This document shows, piece by piece, positions 33,422 through 43,998 of a stretch of DNA of 64,000 nt. Every line of letters begins with the position of its first letter. Positions within the stretch are counted from its first letter, which is position 1. The position numbers were made by a program, and so were the translations under genes. A model generated the notes under the pieces. That model searched no databases, had not been told where the DNA came from, and saw nothing but the letters and a program-made list of their open reading frames with translations. The DNA is from Proteus sp. FME41. GTDB taxonomy: Bacteria > Pseudomonadota > Gammaproteobacteria > Enterobacterales > Enterobacteriaceae. The stretch spans positions 1 to 64,000 of the forward strand of contig NZ_JABUYL010000007.1 in NCBI RefSeq assembly GCF_014897315.1. Direction: 5' to 3'.

Positions 33422-36400
33422 TAAAAAAGTGGTTGAAATGGATTGCGCTAACACTCCTTATCATTATTTTGCTTACATTCGGTGCTGTTACTTGGGTTTT
33501 GGGAACACAATCAGGTTTGCATTTTGCTATTAACAGTGTAGCTCGCTGGGTTCCTGGTTTAGTTATCAAAGATGTTAATGGTGGCTGGCAAGATCTGCGT
33601 TTAACGGGTGTTGAATATCAAATGCCTGGGGTTGATGTGAACGTGGGTGAGTTATCGTTAGGATTACGTTTAGCGTGCCTGATGGATAAACAAGTTTGTG
33701 TCGATACATTAGGCACACGAGATGTTGTTGTAAATGTTGATACTAGCGCCTTTCCCCCTTCTGAAGAAACACCTCCATCAGAGCCTCTAACAGAGCTTAA
33801 TGCCCCATTACCTCTCTATTTAAACTCGCTCTCATTAGAGAATACTTACGTGAAGATTGACGATATAGCGATCTCGCTGGGTGAGTTTAAAACGGGCGCA
33901 CAGTGGGAAGGCCGTCAAATCACTTTAAATCCAACGATAATTAACGATTTGCTGGTGGCATTACCGAAAACGCCAGAAGAAAGCAGTATTGAAGCTGCTG
34001 CGCAAGATATAAAAGACGTTACAACCGCAAAACCCCAAGTAGAACCTACAACACAAGAAGAGAAAGAGCAGGCGTTAGCAGATACAATTAAAACAATTTT
34101 TGCTAAGCCATTATTGGCTGAATTACCTGAAATTATTATTCCTGTTGATATCAATATTGAAGGCATTGAAGGTAAGCAATTACAAGTTAGTGGGGATGCT
34201 CCCGTTACGATTAATCAATTATCGTTTGAAGCAAAGACGCAAGGTAAGCAGGTTAATCTCACTAAATTAAATATTGATGCCCCAGAAGGTGAAGTAAGTT
34301 TAAATGGGGGAATTACCCTAGATAAACAGTGGCCTGTTAATTTAGATGTGAATGCGACTATTCGTGATATTGCTGGGCTTGAAGATTTTAAAGATCAAAA
34401 AGCGACACTTTCTTTACAAGGCGCATTACTTGAAGAGCTTAAATTAGGACTCTCTTTAACAGGAACAGTGACAGCAACTTTAGATGCTCAAGCTGAGCTG
34501 GCAAAACCACACCTTCCATTAAAACTGACGCTTGAAAGTCAGAAAGTTCGCTGGCCATTAACGGGCGATGTGCAGTATCAACTTAACGGTACTCGATTAC
34601 GCTTAAATGGTCAGACAGATAACTATGATCTCTCATTACGCTCTGATATTGAAGGTCAAGAGATCCCTCCAGCCAAATTAATGCTGGATGCAAAAGGGAA
34701 TGAAGAGAAAATAGAGCTGACGCGTTTACGTTTAGCCGCTTTGCAAGGTCATGCTGATATCACGGGTGTGGCAGATTGGAGTAAAGCGATTAGCTGGAAT
34801 GCATTACTCACTATTTCAGGGATTAATACAGCAAAACAATACCCTGATATACCTGCGAAACTGGATGGGCGTATAGCGACAACAGGGAGTCTGTATGGTG
34901 GAAGTTGGCAATTACGTGTTCCGGAAATTACTTTAGATGGCAATATCAAAAATAATCTAATTAAGGCGAGAGGAAATGCGTATGGTAATGACTCCGGTCA
35001 ATGGAATATTCCTCAATTAAATCTAATTTTAGGCAAAAACAAACTCGATATTGAAGGACATTTAGGTGATAAGTGGGCATTAGATGCCAACATTAATGCA
35101 CCGGGTTTAAATGGTTTAGTGCCAGGTTTAGCGGGTGTTATTAAAGGTAAGGTTAATATTCGAGGTGATATTGATACGCCTAAGATCATTGCAGATATCA
35201 ACGCTCAGGGCATTAAATGGCAAGACCAAGTCAGTGTCGAATCTATCACGATTAAGGGTGATGTTCAGTCTGATAAAGAGATTGGTGGCAAGCTGGCGAT
35301 TACTGCACGCCAGTTAAAACAAGCCGATTTAATTATCCGCAATTTAACGTTAGATGCGGCGGGGACTGAGAAACAGCATAAACTCACGCTAAAAATGGAA
35401 GGTGACCCTGTTTCTGGCGGACTGACATTAGCGGGTTCATTTGATAAAGAGAAACAACAGTGGAAAGGAACGCTAAATAATACGGCATTTGATACCCCTG
35501 TGGGGGAATGGCGTTTAAATAAAGCAATGGCGCTGAACTTACTGGCAGAAAAGCAAGAAGTGACGATTGGTGCTCATTGTTGGGTAAATCCAAATGCACA
35601 AGTCTGTGTTCCTAAAGCGATAACAGTAGGTGAAAGTGGATCCGCTGCAATTACGTTAACTCGTTTTGATTTAGCCATGATTAAACCATTCTTACCACCT
35701 GAGACTTCTGTTCGGGGTGTGTTTACAGGGGATGCAACAGCAACATGGAGTTCAAAAGGCGGATTACCGAAAGCATCAGTTAACCTTAAAGGGCAAGGTG
35801 TTGCGGTAAAACAGAATATTGAAGGAACTATTTTACCTATTGATTTCGATGCCATTACCTTAAATGCGGGTATGAATAATGGTAAAGCAACATTGCAATG
35901 GCTGATTAGCATTGCAGGTAATGGTGACTTTAAAGGTAATGTGCATGTTGCCGATCTTGAGAAAAAACGTCAATTATCAGGTACGGTTGATATTGATAAT
36001 TTGACATTAGATTTAATCAAACCATTCTTAGGTAAAGGTGAAATTGCTCAAGGGAATATTGGCGCTCAATTACGTTTAGGGGGAAGCGCTCAATCACCAC
36101 TGCTATTTGGTCAATTTGGGATTAATCAATTAAAAGTGGTGGGGCATTGGATCCCATTTGATATTACGAAAGGTAATGTTGATGTTCGATTTAATGGAGC
36201 AACATCGGACTTAGGCGGCAGAATTGAAACGCCAGAAGGTTATTTAAATCTTACTGGGAATGCAGATTGGCGTAAGTTAGATGAATGGCGCGCAGTTATT
36301 GCTGCAAATGGCAATAAACTACGAGTGTCATTACCGCCAATGGTGCGTATTGATGTTAATCCTGATCTTGTGTTTGAGGCGGGACCTCATTTACTGAAGT

Positions 36401-37245
36401 TAGATGGCCGCATTGATATTCCTTGGGCTCGTATTGTTGTTCAAGAGTTACCTGAGTCTGCGGTATCGGCCTCGTCAGATGAAGTGATGTTGGATAAAAA
36501 TTTACAGCCAATAGCACCAAAAGAGACATCGATTCCAATTCAAAGTAATTTAGCGATTAATATTGGCGATGATGTGACACTGGACGCATTTGGGCTGAAA
36601 GCTAGATTGACGGGTATGCTGAAAGTCAATCAGAATAAACAAGGGTTAGGTTTAAATGGCCAAATCGATATTCCAAGAGGTGCATTTAAAGCCTATGGAC
36701 AAGACTTGCAAGTCCGTAAAGGACAAATCTTGTTCTCAGGACCCGTTGATCAACCTTACTTAAATATTGAAGCTATTCGTAATCCTGAAAATACGGCAAA
36801 TAATGTGATTGCGGGTGTCAGAGTGACAGGACTCGCAGATAAACCGAAAGTTGAAATTTTCTCTGAACCTGCTTTTACACAGCAAGAAGCATTATCTTAC
36901 TTGTTAAGAGGTGAAGGGTTAGATAAAAGTGGTGATGCGGATTCATCACAAATGACGGCAATGCTAATAGGATTAGGTGTTGGCCAAAGTGGTCAGTTAG
37001 TGGGACGTATTGGTGAAACTTTTGGTGTTTCTGATTTAGCATTGGATACACAAGGAGTGGGTGATAATTCACAAGTTGTGGTCAGTGGTAAGATAACAAA
37101 CGATCTACAAGTGAAGTATGGAGTGGGTATATTTGATTCGCTAGCGACGTTAACCTTACGTTATCGCTTGATGCCCAGGTTGTATTTACAAGCAGTGTCT
37201 GGTATGAATCAGGCAATAGATCTGCTTTATCAATTTGAGTTTTAA
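33418..37245 (+). CDS. tamB: Translocation and assembly protein TamB
   Basis: Giant AsmA-like bridge between inner and outer membrane; it forms a long hydrophobic beta-taco groove that transports lipid and contacts TamA. One N-terminal signal anchor (about residues 7-27) precedes a very long beta-rich periplasmic region, and the C-terminal DUF490/TamB domain ends [20 protein letters not shown]. It has 1275 residues, near the E. coli length of 1259. It overlaps tamA by 4 bp. Confidence 0.95.
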   Translation: MIKKWLKWIALTLLIIILLTFGAVTWVLGTQSGLHFAINSVARWVPGLVIKDVNGGWQDLRLTGVEYQMPGVDVNVGELSLGLRLACLMDKQVCVDTLGTRDVVVNVDTSAFPPSEETPPSEPLTELNAPLPLYLNSLSLENTYVKIDDIAISLGEFKTGAQWEGRQITLNPTIINDLLVALPKTPEESSIEAAAQDIKDVTTAKPQVEPTTQEEKEQALADTIKTIFAKPLLAELPEIIIPVDINIEGIEGKQLQVSGDAPVTINQLSFEAKTQGKQVNLTKLNIDAPEGEVSLNGGITLDKQWPVNLDVNATIRDIAGLEDFKDQKATLSLQGALLEELKLGLSLTGTVTATLDAQAELAKPHLPLKLTLESQKVRWPLTGDVQYQLNGTRLRLNGQTDNYDLSLRSDIEGQEIPPAKLMLDAKGNEEKIELTRLRLAALQGHADITGVADWSKAISWNALLTISGINTAKQYPDIPAKLDGRIATTGSLYGGSWQLRVPEITLDGNIKNNLIKARGNAYGNDSGQWNIPQLNLILGKNKLDIEGHLGDKWALDANINAPGLNGLVPGLAGVIKGKVNIRGDIDTPKIIADINAQGIKWQDQVSVESITIKGDVQSDKEIGGKLAITARQLKQADLIIRNLTLDAAGTEKQHKLTLKMEGDPVSGGLTLAGSFDKEKQQWKGTLNNTAFDTPVGEWRLNKAMALNLLAEKQEVTIGAHCWVNPNAQVCVPKAITVGESGSAAITLTRFDLAMIKPFLPPETSVRGVFTGDATATWSSKGGLPKASVNLKGQGVAVKQNIEGTILPIDFDAITLNAGMNNGKATLQWLISIAGNGDFKGNVHVADLEKKRQLSGTVDIDNLTLDLIKPFLGKGEIAQGNIGAQLRLGGSAQSPLLFGQFGINQLKVVGHWIPFDITKGNVDVRFNGATSDLGGRIETPEGYLNLTGNADWRKLDEWRAVIAANGNKLRVSLPPMVRIDVNPDLVFEAGPHLLKLDGRIDIPWARIVVQELPESAVSASSDEVMLDKNLQPIAPKETSIPIQSNLAINIGDDVTLDAFGLKARLTGMLKVNQNKQGLGLNGQIDIPRGAFKAYGQDLQVRKGQILFSGPVDQPYLNIEAIRNPENTANNVIAGVRVTGLADKPKVEIFSEPAFTQQEALSYLLRGEGLDKSGDADSSQMTAMLIGLGVGQSGQLVGRIGETFGVSDLALDTQGVGDNSQVVVSGKITNDLQVKYGVGIFDSLATLTLRYRLMPRLYLQAVSGMNQAIDLLYQFEF

Positions 37246-37249
37246 TTAT

Positions 37250-37597
37250 ATGCGAATTATTGTTTATGGTAGTTTACGGCAAAACCAAGGCAACCATCAC
37301 TGGATGACCTATGCACAACTCTTGGGTGAGCATAAACTCGTGGGATATAAGCTCTATGATCTAGGGTTTTACCCTGCAGTTATTGAAGGCGAGGGTGAAA
37401 TAGAGTGTGAAGTCTATCGGATAACCCCCTCTATATTGACAGAGCTTGATGAGTTGAAAAAGAATGATCAAGATTACAAGCGACAATTGATTTCAACGCC
37501 TTATGGCAGCGCTTGGATCTACCTTTATCAAAAGCCTGTTGATGGTTTGCGTGAAATAAAATGTGGTGACTGGATCAAACGTCACGAAGAAGAGTAA
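37250..37597 (+). CDS. ytfP: Gamma-glutamylcyclotransferase-like protein YtfP
   Basis: A 115-residue member of the GGCT/AIG2-like fold, possibly acting on gamma-glutamyl amines; the enzymatic role in bacteria is unproven. The substrate-loop motif YGSLR occurs at residues 6-10 (MRIIVYGSLRQNQGN), with GFYPAVIEGEG and ELDELKKND (candidate general-acid Glu) as in the family. I start at 37250, 4 bp after the tamB stop, matching E. coli. It is the third gene of tamA-tamB-ytfP. Confidence 0.92.
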   Translation: MRIIVYGSLRQNQGNHHWMTYAQLLGEHKLVGYKLYDLGFYPAVIEGEGEIECEVYRITPSILTELDELKKNDQDYKRQLISTPYGSAWIYLYQKPVDGLREIKCGDWIKRHEEE

Positions 37598-37621
37598 CAG
37601 GTTTACTCAACGCGATGCGCC

Positions 37622-37656
37622 AAAACGGCTTGATAGGAATATCGAGCCGTTTTTAT
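37622..37656 (+). terminator. Terminator of tamA-tamB-ytfP
   Basis: Stem AAAACGGCT / AGCCGTTTT (37622-37630 with 37645-37653), followed by further T residues. Confidence 0.85.
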
Positions 37657-37660
37657 TTTA

Positions 37661-37732
37661 GCAAGATCTGCCGTAAGCCTTCGTCCAGTACGGGCGGGGA
37701 GCCGTCATAGGATATGAACCGCGTTGTTATCA
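37661..37732. other. GC-rich block of unknown nature between two terminators
   Basis: About 70 bases with G+C well above the surroundings, lying after the ytfP terminator and before the ppa terminator. It contains CGGGCGGGGAG, a small perfect hairpin TCATA-GGA-TATGA (37705-37717) and ACCGCGTTGTT. On the minus strand it holds a string GGTTCATATCC resembling a tRNA T arm. On the plus strand GGGGAG followed by a hairpin loosely recalls the yybP-ykoY manganese element, but no manganese or alx-type gene follows. No protein frame fits. It may be a small RNA, a repeat unit or a relic. Confidence 0.4.
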
Positions 37733-37764
37733 TAAAAAAAGCCCTTCAATAAAATGAAGAGCTT
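37733..37764 (-). terminator. ppa terminator
   Basis: On the minus strand, stem AAGCTCTTCA / TGAAGGGCTT (one T-G pair) followed by TTTTTTATG. Confidence 0.85.
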
Positions 37765-37820
37765 ATTTTTAAGTAAATTATTAAAAATAACTTACTTAGT
37801 TAATTCTGATGGTGTCAGAA

Positions 37821-38348
37821 TTATTTTTTAGCGCGTTCAAAAGAAGACAGAATTTCAGCTTTAGCAGCTTCTACGTCTTCCCAACCGTCAACTTTAACCC
37901 ATTTTCCAGCTTCTAAATCTTTGTAGTGCTCAAAGAAATGTTTGATCTGTGCTTTTAACAGTTCTGGCAGATCAGTCACATCTTTAATGTGATCGTATTC
38001 TTTGCTCAGTTTAGTGTGTGGTACTGCAACCAGTTTCGCATCTTCACCTGATTCATCAGTCATTTTCAGTACGCCAACAGGACGGCAACGAATAACTGAA
38101 CCTGGTTGTAATGGGTATGGAGTTGGAACCAGAACGTCTACTGGGTCACCATCTAAAGATAATGTGTTGTTGATGTAACCGTAGTTGCATGGGTAGAACA
38201 TTGCGGTTGACATGAAACGGTCAACGAACAGTGCACCACTTTCTTTATCAACTTCGTATTTGATAGGATCAGCATTTGCTGGAATTTCAATAACAACATA
38301 GATATCTTCTGGTAGTTCTTTACCAGCAGGAACATGATTCAGGCTCAT
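37821..38348 (-). CDS. ppa: Inorganic pyrophosphatase
   Basis: Soluble family I pyrophosphatase that hydrolyses PPi to drive biosynthetic reactions. The signature DGDPVDVLV carries metal-binding aspartates; FYPCNYGYI and KWVKVDGW are conserved. It has 175 residues with no signal. Monocistronic by context: own terminator downstream and a gap of about 200 bp to fbp. In E. coli it sits in the same ytfP-ppa-fbp-mpl neighbourhood. Confidence 0.97.
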   Translation of the reverse strand: MSLNHVPAGKELPEDIYVVIEIPANADPIKYEVDKESGALFVDRFMSTAMFYPCNYGYINNTLSLDGDPVDVLVPTPYPLQPGSVIRCRPVGVLKMTDESGEDAKLVAVPHTKLSKEYDHIKDVTDLPELLKAQIKHFFEHYKDLEAGKWVKVDGWEDVEAAKAEILSSFERAKK

Positions 38349-38491
38349 AAAAAATTTCCTATAAAAAAATTAATTTTACGTGGCCTGTAGTATAGCGAAA
38401 AGTTTTTAACAATACCCGTTTTTTGCCGAACATGTTGCGTTCTGACGTAAAAATAAGCAGTAAATAAAAGGAAGTTCTATTTTCAAAGATG

Positions 38492-38521
38492 AAAAAACCG
38501 GACGAATAAGAAGCCCGGTTT
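38492..38521 (-). terminator. fbp terminator
   Basis: On the minus strand, stem AAACCGG / CCGGTTT with a loop of about 16, followed by TTTCATC. Confidence 0.75.
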
Positions 38522-38547
38522 ATCTATATTGATGCTAGACCAATAAA

Positions 38548-39555
38548 TTATTCTTCGTCTGGGTATTGCGCCATAAAGCTTTCAGCTTGCTCAACCATAG
38601 ATTTAGTGCCGACGAAGAAAGGCATACGTTGGTGAAGTTCTTTAGGTTCAATATCGAGAATGCGATCTTTACCATTACTTGCTTTACCGCCAGCTTGTTC
38701 TGCTAAAAATGCCATTGGGTTACATTCATAGAGTAAACGTAATTTACCAGTAGGATGGCTGGCTGTACTTGGGTAAATATAAATACCGCCTTTCAGTAAA
38801 TTACGGTGGAAATCTGCAACTAAAGAACCGATATAACGCGTGGTATAAGGGCGATTAGTTTCTGTATCTTGTTCTTGGCAGTACTTGATATATTTTTTTA
38901 CCCCTAATGGGAATTTAATATAGTTACCTTCGTTGATAGAGTACATGTTACCTGTTGGTGGAAAATGTACGCTTTCGTGAGATAAACAGAACACGCCCAG
39001 AGAAGGATCATACGTAAAGGCATGAACGCCACAACCTGTTGTATACACTAACATGGTTGATGAGCCATAGACGACATAACCTGCGGCAACTTGGCGATGA
39101 CCAGGTTGTAGAAAGTCATCTAACGTTACAGATTGACCAATTGGCGTAATTCGGTGGTAAATAGAGAAAATAGTCCCGACGGAAACGTTTACATCAATAT
39201 TCGACGAACCATCTAAAGGGTCCATTAGTACAACATACTTAGCATTTTCAGCGCGATCACCTTCAAAGATAACAATGTCATCTTCTTCTTCTGATCCGAT
39301 ACCCGCAACTTCACCACGTGCTTTTAGTGCAGCTTTTAGTTTCTCATTCGCGTAAAGATCCAGTTTCATCTGGGCTTCACCTTGAACATTAGAAACACCG
39401 TTAGTACCAAGAATATCGACTAACCCTGCTTTGTTAATATCACGGTGGATAATTTTAGCCCCAAGCTTAATGGCAGAAAGCAGTGCAGTGAGTTCGCCAG
39501 TTGCATGGGGAAAATCTTGTTGTTTCTCGACGATAAATTCGCCTAATGTTTTCAT
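38548..39555 (-). CDS. fbp: Fructose-1,6-bisphosphatase class 1
   Basis: Gluconeogenic phosphatase converting fructose-1,6-bisphosphate to fructose-6-phosphate, inhibited by AMP in E. coli. The metal-site motifs SEEEDD and [21 protein letters not shown] are present, as are the substrate motifs [18 protein letters not shown] and [14 protein letters not shown]. It has 335 residues, close to the 332 of E. coli. It is divergent from mpl. Confidence 0.97.
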   Translation of the reverse strand: MKTLGEFIVEKQQDFPHATGELTALLSAIKLGAKIIHRDINKAGLVDILGTNGVSNVQGEAQMKLDLYANEKLKAALKARGEVAGIGSEEEDDIVIFEGDRAENAKYVVLMDPLDGSSNIDVNVSVGTIFSIYHRITPIGQSVTLDDFLQPGHRQVAAGYVVYGSSTMLVYTTGCGVHAFTYDPSLGVFCLSHESVHFPPTGNMYSINEGNYIKFPLGVKKYIKYCQEQDTETNRPYTTRYIGSLVADFHRNLLKGGIYIYPSTASHPTGKLRLLYECNPMAFLAEQAGGKASNGKDRILDIEPKELHQRMPFFVGTKSMVEQAESFMAQYPDEE

Positions 39556-39719
39556 GACGCAGGTCCTGAATGTGAGTGGGTAAAGTAAAAAAGGAGAAAA
39601 ATCTCCTTGGTGGTGGCAAGTTTAGCCAAAGAATCGAATGTTTCAAAGGTTAATCCGTTTCTTATCTGCTTTTTGATCGTTAGAATAGTGACCAACTTCA
39701 TGCTATTGGACAGAAATTC

Positions 39720-41099
39720 ATGCACATTCATATTCTTGGTATTTGTGGCACCTTTATGGGAAGTCTTGCCATCCTCGCTAGAGCTAAAGGACATAAAGTC
39801 ACAGGCTCAGATGCTAATGTCTATCCACCTATGAGTACCTTACTTGAAAATCAAGGAATTGAGCTGATTGAGGGATATGACCCAAAACAATTAGAACCTG
39901 CTCCTGACATGGTGATTGTTGGTAATGCAATGACACGAGGTAACCCTTGTGTTGAAGCGGTACTTGAAAAAGGTTTGCCTTATACCTCAGGCCCTCAGTG
40001 GTTACATGATTATATTTTACCTGAACGTTGGGTCTTAGCCGTAGCTGGAACTCATGGTAAAACAACAACCGCAGGTATGCTGGCTTGGATTTTAGAAGAC
40101 TGTGGTTATAAGCCGGGCTTTTTAATCGGTGGTGTACCGGGTAATTTTCAAGTATCAGCACAGTTAGGTGAAAGCCCTTTCTTTGTGATTGAGGCCGATG
40201 AATATGATAGTGCTTTCTTTGATAAGCGCTCTAAATTTGTCCATTATTCACCACGTACACTAATTTTAAATAATCTTGAATTCGATCATGCCGATATTTT
40301 TGATGATTTAGCGGCCATTCAAAAACAATTCCACCATTTAGTTCGCACTGTACCGGGCAGTGGGAAAATTATCATGCCTGACTATGATATGAATTTAAAA
40401 CAGACGATTGGCATGGGATGTTGGAGCGAACAAGAATTTACGGGTGAAACAGGTGATTGGCAGGCTAAAAAACGAACTAATGACAGTCATCATTTTGACG
40501 TATTTCATAAAGGCGAGCGAGTAGGCGAAGTGTGTTGGGCGCTTTCAGGTGAACATAATATGCAAAATGGCCTAATGGCGATTGTTGCCGCTCATCATGT
40601 TGGTGTTTTGCCTGCTGATGCTTGTGAAGCTTTAGATAAATTTATTAATGCACGTCGTCGCCTAGAACTTCGTGGTGAAGTTAATCAAATTAGTGTCTAT
40701 GACGATTTTGCTCATCATCCTACGGCGATCCTAGCCACGCTTGAAGCATTACGCAGTAAAGTTGGCGGCACAGCGCGTATAATTGCCGTTTTGGAACCTC
40801 GTTCAAATACGATGAAAATGGGTATTAGTAAAGACGATATCGCACCAGCATTAGGTCGAGCTGATGAAGTCTTCTTATTCCAGCCATCAAATATTCAGTG
40901 GTTAGTGAGTGATATCGCAGAGCATTGTGTACAGCCACCACGTTGGAGTACTGATCTTGATACATTAGTTGATATGATCGCGAAAGAAGCGCAAGCGGGT
41001 GATCATATATTGATCATGAGTAATGGTGGTTTTGGTGGCATACATGAAAAATTGCTCACGAAATTAGCACAACCTAAAGAATCAGAAAATCAGTACTAA
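39720..41099 (+). CDS. mpl: UDP-MurNAc:L-Ala-gamma-D-Glu-meso-DAP ligase Mpl
   Basis: Mur-ligase family enzyme that reattaches recycled murein tripeptide to UDP-MurNAc, feeding it back into peptidoglycan synthesis. The N-terminal Rossmann segment MHIHILGICGTFMGSLAILA is followed by the ATP loop AGTHGKTTTAG (about residue 107), the central-domain motif ILNNLEFDHADIF and the C-terminal DDFAHHPTAI. It has 459 residues. It ends the E. coli-like block; the next genes are argR and mdh. Confidence 0.96.
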   Translation: MHIHILGICGTFMGSLAILARAKGHKVTGSDANVYPPMSTLLENQGIELIEGYDPKQLEPAPDMVIVGNAMTRGNPCVEAVLEKGLPYTSGPQWLHDYILPERWVLAVAGTHGKTTTAGMLAWILEDCGYKPGFLIGGVPGNFQVSAQLGESPFFVIEADEYDSAFFDKRSKFVHYSPRTLILNNLEFDHADIFDDLAAIQKQFHHLVRTVPGSGKIIMPDYDMNLKQTIGMGCWSEQEFTGETGDWQAKKRTNDSHHFDVFHKGERVGEVCWALSGEHNMQNGLMAIVAAHHVGVLPADACEALDKFINARRRLELRGEVNQISVYDDFAHHPTAILATLEALRSKVGGTARIIAVLEPRSNTMKMGISKDDIAPALGRADEVFLFQPSNIQWLVSDIAEHCVQPPRWSTDLDTLVDMIAKEAQAGDHILIMSNGGFGGIHEKLLTKLAQPKESENQY

Positions 41100-41106
41100 T
41101 AATAAG

Positions 41107-41134
41107 AAAAGCCACTGAAATTTCAGTGGCTTTT
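41107..41134. terminator. Bidirectional terminator mpl / argR
   Basis: A 28-bp perfect palindrome, AAAAGCCACTGAAA / TTTCAGTGGCTTTT, with T on both 3' sides, between these convergent genes. Confidence 0.9.
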
Positions 41135-41158
41135 CATTTTTAAGTGAAGAGTAAGATA

Positions 41159-41632
<474 letters not shown>

Positions 41633-41675
41633 TCACCTTTAGTGAGTTATCAATAACCTGTGTATTATGCAGAGA

Positions 41676-41693
41676 AGTGAATTTTTATGCAAC
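41676..41693. promoter_or_regulatory. Candidate ARG box before argR
   Basis: TGAAT-TTTT-ATGCA (41678-41691) fits the ArgR consensus TGAAT-N4-ATTCA with one mismatch and lies about 50 bp upstream of argR. A second, poorer site may occupy 41655-41672. This suggests autoregulation, known for E. coli argR. Confidence 0.5.
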
Positions 41694-42075
41694 ATAAGAC
41701 GAAAAAAGGGGCGAGATAAGTGACTCAACATTGTAAAGTAGGATGTACTGCAAAAAAGATTTATTTATTGAGTTTGAATGTGATAATTTAATTAAAGTAA
41801 AATATTTGTTAAATAAATGATAAGCTTAAATGATTGCTGTAAGGAGAATGGTTCACTTAACACTTTGCCATATTTATTGGAATTATTTATCAAAAGAGTG
41901 TCCACTATCTCATTAACAGATAAGCAATTTGTTTAGAATAAACAAAGTATTATTTTCCACTGTAAATGCCTTATTATGCAATATTGCTGTTAAATAATTG
42001 TTTTTTAAAAGGTGAATTGCGTAATAGTGAGTCTCTCTAAGGCGTTCCACTATCTCGTAACTAAGGAGTATCAGA
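41694..42075 (+). other. argR-mdh intergenic region
   Basis: About 380 AT-rich bases carrying the mdh promoter region. I see no gene, no long inverted repeat and no convincing CRP site (only a half-site-like TGTGA near 41778). The leader just before mdh has a clear AAGGAG ribosome site. Confidence 0.4.
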
Positions 42076-43014
42076 ATGAAAGTAGCAGTTCTCGGTGCAG
42101 CGGGTGGTATTGGTCAAGCACTGGCACTTCTTCTTAAAAACCAGCTTCCAGCTGGTAGTGAACTCTCTTTATATGATATCGCTCCCGTCACACCGGGTGT
42201 CGCAGCTGACTTAAGCCATATCCCAACCCAAGTGACTGTAAAAGGTTTTGCGGGTGAAGATCCTTCTCCTGCTCTAAAAGGCGCTGATGTTGTTCTGATT
42301 TCTGCGGGTGTTGCTCGTAAACCTGGCATGGATCGTTCGGATCTTTTCAATGTTAATGCGGGTATTGTGCGCAACTTAATTGAGAAAGTGGCACAAAATT
42401 GTCCTAAAGCGCTGATTGGTATCATCACTAACCCTGTTAATACAACCGTTGCTATTGCTGCCGAAGTGCTCAAAAAAGCAGGTGTTTATGATAAAAAACG
42501 CCTATTTGGTATTACGACACTGGATATCATTCGTGCAAATACCTTTGTCGCTGAGCTAAAAGGCCAAGATCCCCAAAAAACAAATGTTCCTGTGATTGGC
42601 GGACACTCGGGTGTCACTATTCTTCCTCTGCTCTCTCAAGTTGCTGGCGTATCGTTTACAGATGATGAAGTTGCTGCACTGACAAAACGTATCCAAAATG
42701 CAGGTACTGAAGTCGTAGAAGCAAAAGCAGGTGGCGGATCTGCAACATTATCAATGGGACAAGCTGCCGCTCGTTTTGGTCTTTCATTAATTCGTGCTTT
42801 TAATGGCGAGAAGAATGTTATTGAATGTACCTATACTGAGGGTGACGGAGAATATGCCCGTTTCTTCGCACAACCTATTCTTTTAGGTAAAAATGGCGTA
42901 GAAGAATATTTATCTATTGGTAAATTAAGTGATTTTGAAAAACAATCTCTTAATGGCATGTTAGATGTATTGAAAAAAGATATAATTCTTGGTGAAGAAT
43001 TTATAAATAAATAA
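42076..43014 (+). CDS. mdh: Malate dehydrogenase
   Basis: NAD-dependent interconversion of malate and oxaloacetate in the TCA cycle. The Rossmann loop GAAGGIGQ is at residues 7-14, and the substrate and catalytic motifs [22 protein letters not shown] and GGHSG (proton-relay His) are intact. It has 312 residues, the E. coli length. Monocistronic, with its own terminator. Confidence 0.97.
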   Translation: MKVAVLGAAGGIGQALALLLKNQLPAGSELSLYDIAPVTPGVAADLSHIPTQVTVKGFAGEDPSPALKGADVVLISAGVARKPGMDRSDLFNVNAGIVRNLIEKVAQNCPKALIGIITNPVNTTVAIAAEVLKKAGVYDKKRLFGITTLDIIRANTFVAELKGQDPQKTNVPVIGGHSGVTILPLLSQVAGVSFTDDEVAALTKRIQNAGTEVVEAKAGGGSATLSMGQAAARFGLSLIRAFNGEKNVIECTYTEGDGEYARFFAQPILLGKNGVEEYLSIGKLSDFEKQSLNGMLDVLKKDIILGEEFINK

Positions 43015-43055
43015 AGAAATACTTTTTTTGCTATAAAAATAATGCAAATTTAAAT

Positions 43056-43088
43056 AAAAACCGCTGATATAGTATCAGCGGTTTTTTT
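43056..43088. terminator. Bidirectional terminator mdh / nlp
   Basis: Stem AAAAACCGCTGATA / TATCAGCGGTTTTT (43056-43069 with 43073-43086), 3-nt loop, more T following. It can serve mdh on the plus strand and the Ner-like gene on the minus strand. Confidence 0.9.
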
Positions 43089-43116
43089 TATTAATTATAA
43101 TGTATGAAATTATTAG

Positions 43117-43383
43117 TTAATTATTAGTTTTGTCACGAATCTTTCGTTCAAGTAATTCTCCTGTTTCAGGATGAAAATAACGACTTGGCCAAATTTCAGA
43201 AGGCGCGATACCAAGATAATCAGCAATGATTTTCTCTCCTTTAGGCCAAGGGCGTGACAGTGCATTTGCTAGTGTTGAAGAGCTTAATCCGGCTTGACGA
43301 GAGATGGCAGCAAGTGTTGTTCCTCGTTTTCTAAGTGCGGCAATAATATCGGCAGGATGCCAATCAGATTTCCTTGAAATCAT
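43117..43383 (-). CDS. sfsB: Ner/Nlp-family winged-helix DNA-binding protein (SfsB-like)
   Basis: An 88-residue helix-turn-helix protein, closely related to E. coli SfsB (Nlp) and to phage Mu Ner. The DWHPADIIAALRKRGTTLAA and GLSSSTLANALSRPWPKGE segments form the HTH, and PSEIWPSRYFHPETGE is the family C-terminus. In E. coli nlp lies next to ispB, as here. Mu Ner represses early promoters; the cellular Nlp has been linked to maltose gene expression. It is divergent from two Mu-type DNA-binding genes, recalling the Mu ner/c arrangement. Confidence 0.88.
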   Translation of the reverse strand: MISRKSDWHPADIIAALRKRGTTLAAISRQAGLSSSTLANALSRPWPKGEKIIADYLGIAPSEIWPSRYFHPETGELLERKIRDKTNN

Positions 43384-43433
43384 TTTTAATCCTTTTTCTA
43401 TAAAATTAATTGCTGTGTTAGTGGTATAAATAA

Positions 43434-43504
43434 CAGTTTATTAGAAATGTCCTAAAGCATTTAAACTGATTATTTAGAAAATAAAATAACATTATTTTTC
43501 TAAA
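43434..43504. promoter_or_regulatory. Operator-like inverted repeats in the nlp / Mu-domain gene gap
   Basis: The 186-bp divergent intergenic region holds two inverted repeats: CAGTTTA (43434-43440) with TAAACTG (43462-43468), enclosing a smaller dyad TTAG-N6-CTAA (43441-43454), and TTTAGAAAA (43473-43481) with TTTTCTAAA (43496-43504), centred 23 bp apart. Both lie where divergent promoters must be, so they are candidate binding sites for the flanking regulators. Confidence 0.5.
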
Positions 43505-43569
43505 AAGATTTCTGATTTTTTTCTTAATAATTTCTTTTTTGAAGTTGATAACAATTTTAGAGAAACGTA

Positions 43570-43920
43570 ATGAAAAAAGAGTGGTATACGGCAAAGGAAT
43601 TGACGGGTATAGGTGGATTACCTAAATCACCACAAGGTGTAAATGCAAAAGCTAAACGTGAATGTTGGCAAAAACAAAAGATAAAGAATAAACAAGGCAA
43701 TGGCGTTGAATATCATTGTTCTTGTTTACCAGAAGACACTTTAATTGCTCTGGAACTTTATGAACCATTAGCACATTACAAACTAAATAAAAAAGAGGAG
43801 CCACTCGTTATCTGGGTGAAAGCATTCCAACAACTAAATGATGGTGAACAAAAAACATTAACAGAGCTGATATTGCGGGATGGTATTAGAAGTTTTTTAG
43901 AAAAAGTCGTCAATGATTAA
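43570..43920 (+). CDS. Mu-type DNA-binding domain protein, copy 1
   Basis: A 116-residue protein whose first 55 residues (MKKEWYTAKELTGIGGLPKS...GVEYHCSCLP) match the Mu DNA-binding domain of phage Mu repressor c and the MuA N-terminus, a winged helix binding operator or enhancer DNA. The remaining residues form an amphipathic helical region without transposase catalytic motifs. It is paralogous over its length to the next gene, 78 bp downstream. It is likely a domesticated Mu-like repressor; target unknown. Confidence 0.75.
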   Translation: MKKEWYTAKELTGIGGLPKSPQGVNAKAKRECWQKQKIKNKQGNGVEYHCSCLPEDTLIALELYEPLAHYKLNKKEEPLVIWVKAFQQLNDGEQKTLTELILRDGIRSFLEKVVND

Positions 43921-43998
43921 GCGATTTTAAAGAATTTATTATTGCGTTATCCGCAACAGATATCTGACTAACCTCTTAGTTGAATGTGAGATGAGATC

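Noticed and set aside
37661-37732. Manganese (yybP-ykoY) riboswitch
   Set aside because: Only the GGGGAG string and one hairpin resemble it, the second conserved loop is not evident, and no mntP or alx-type gene follows on that strand.
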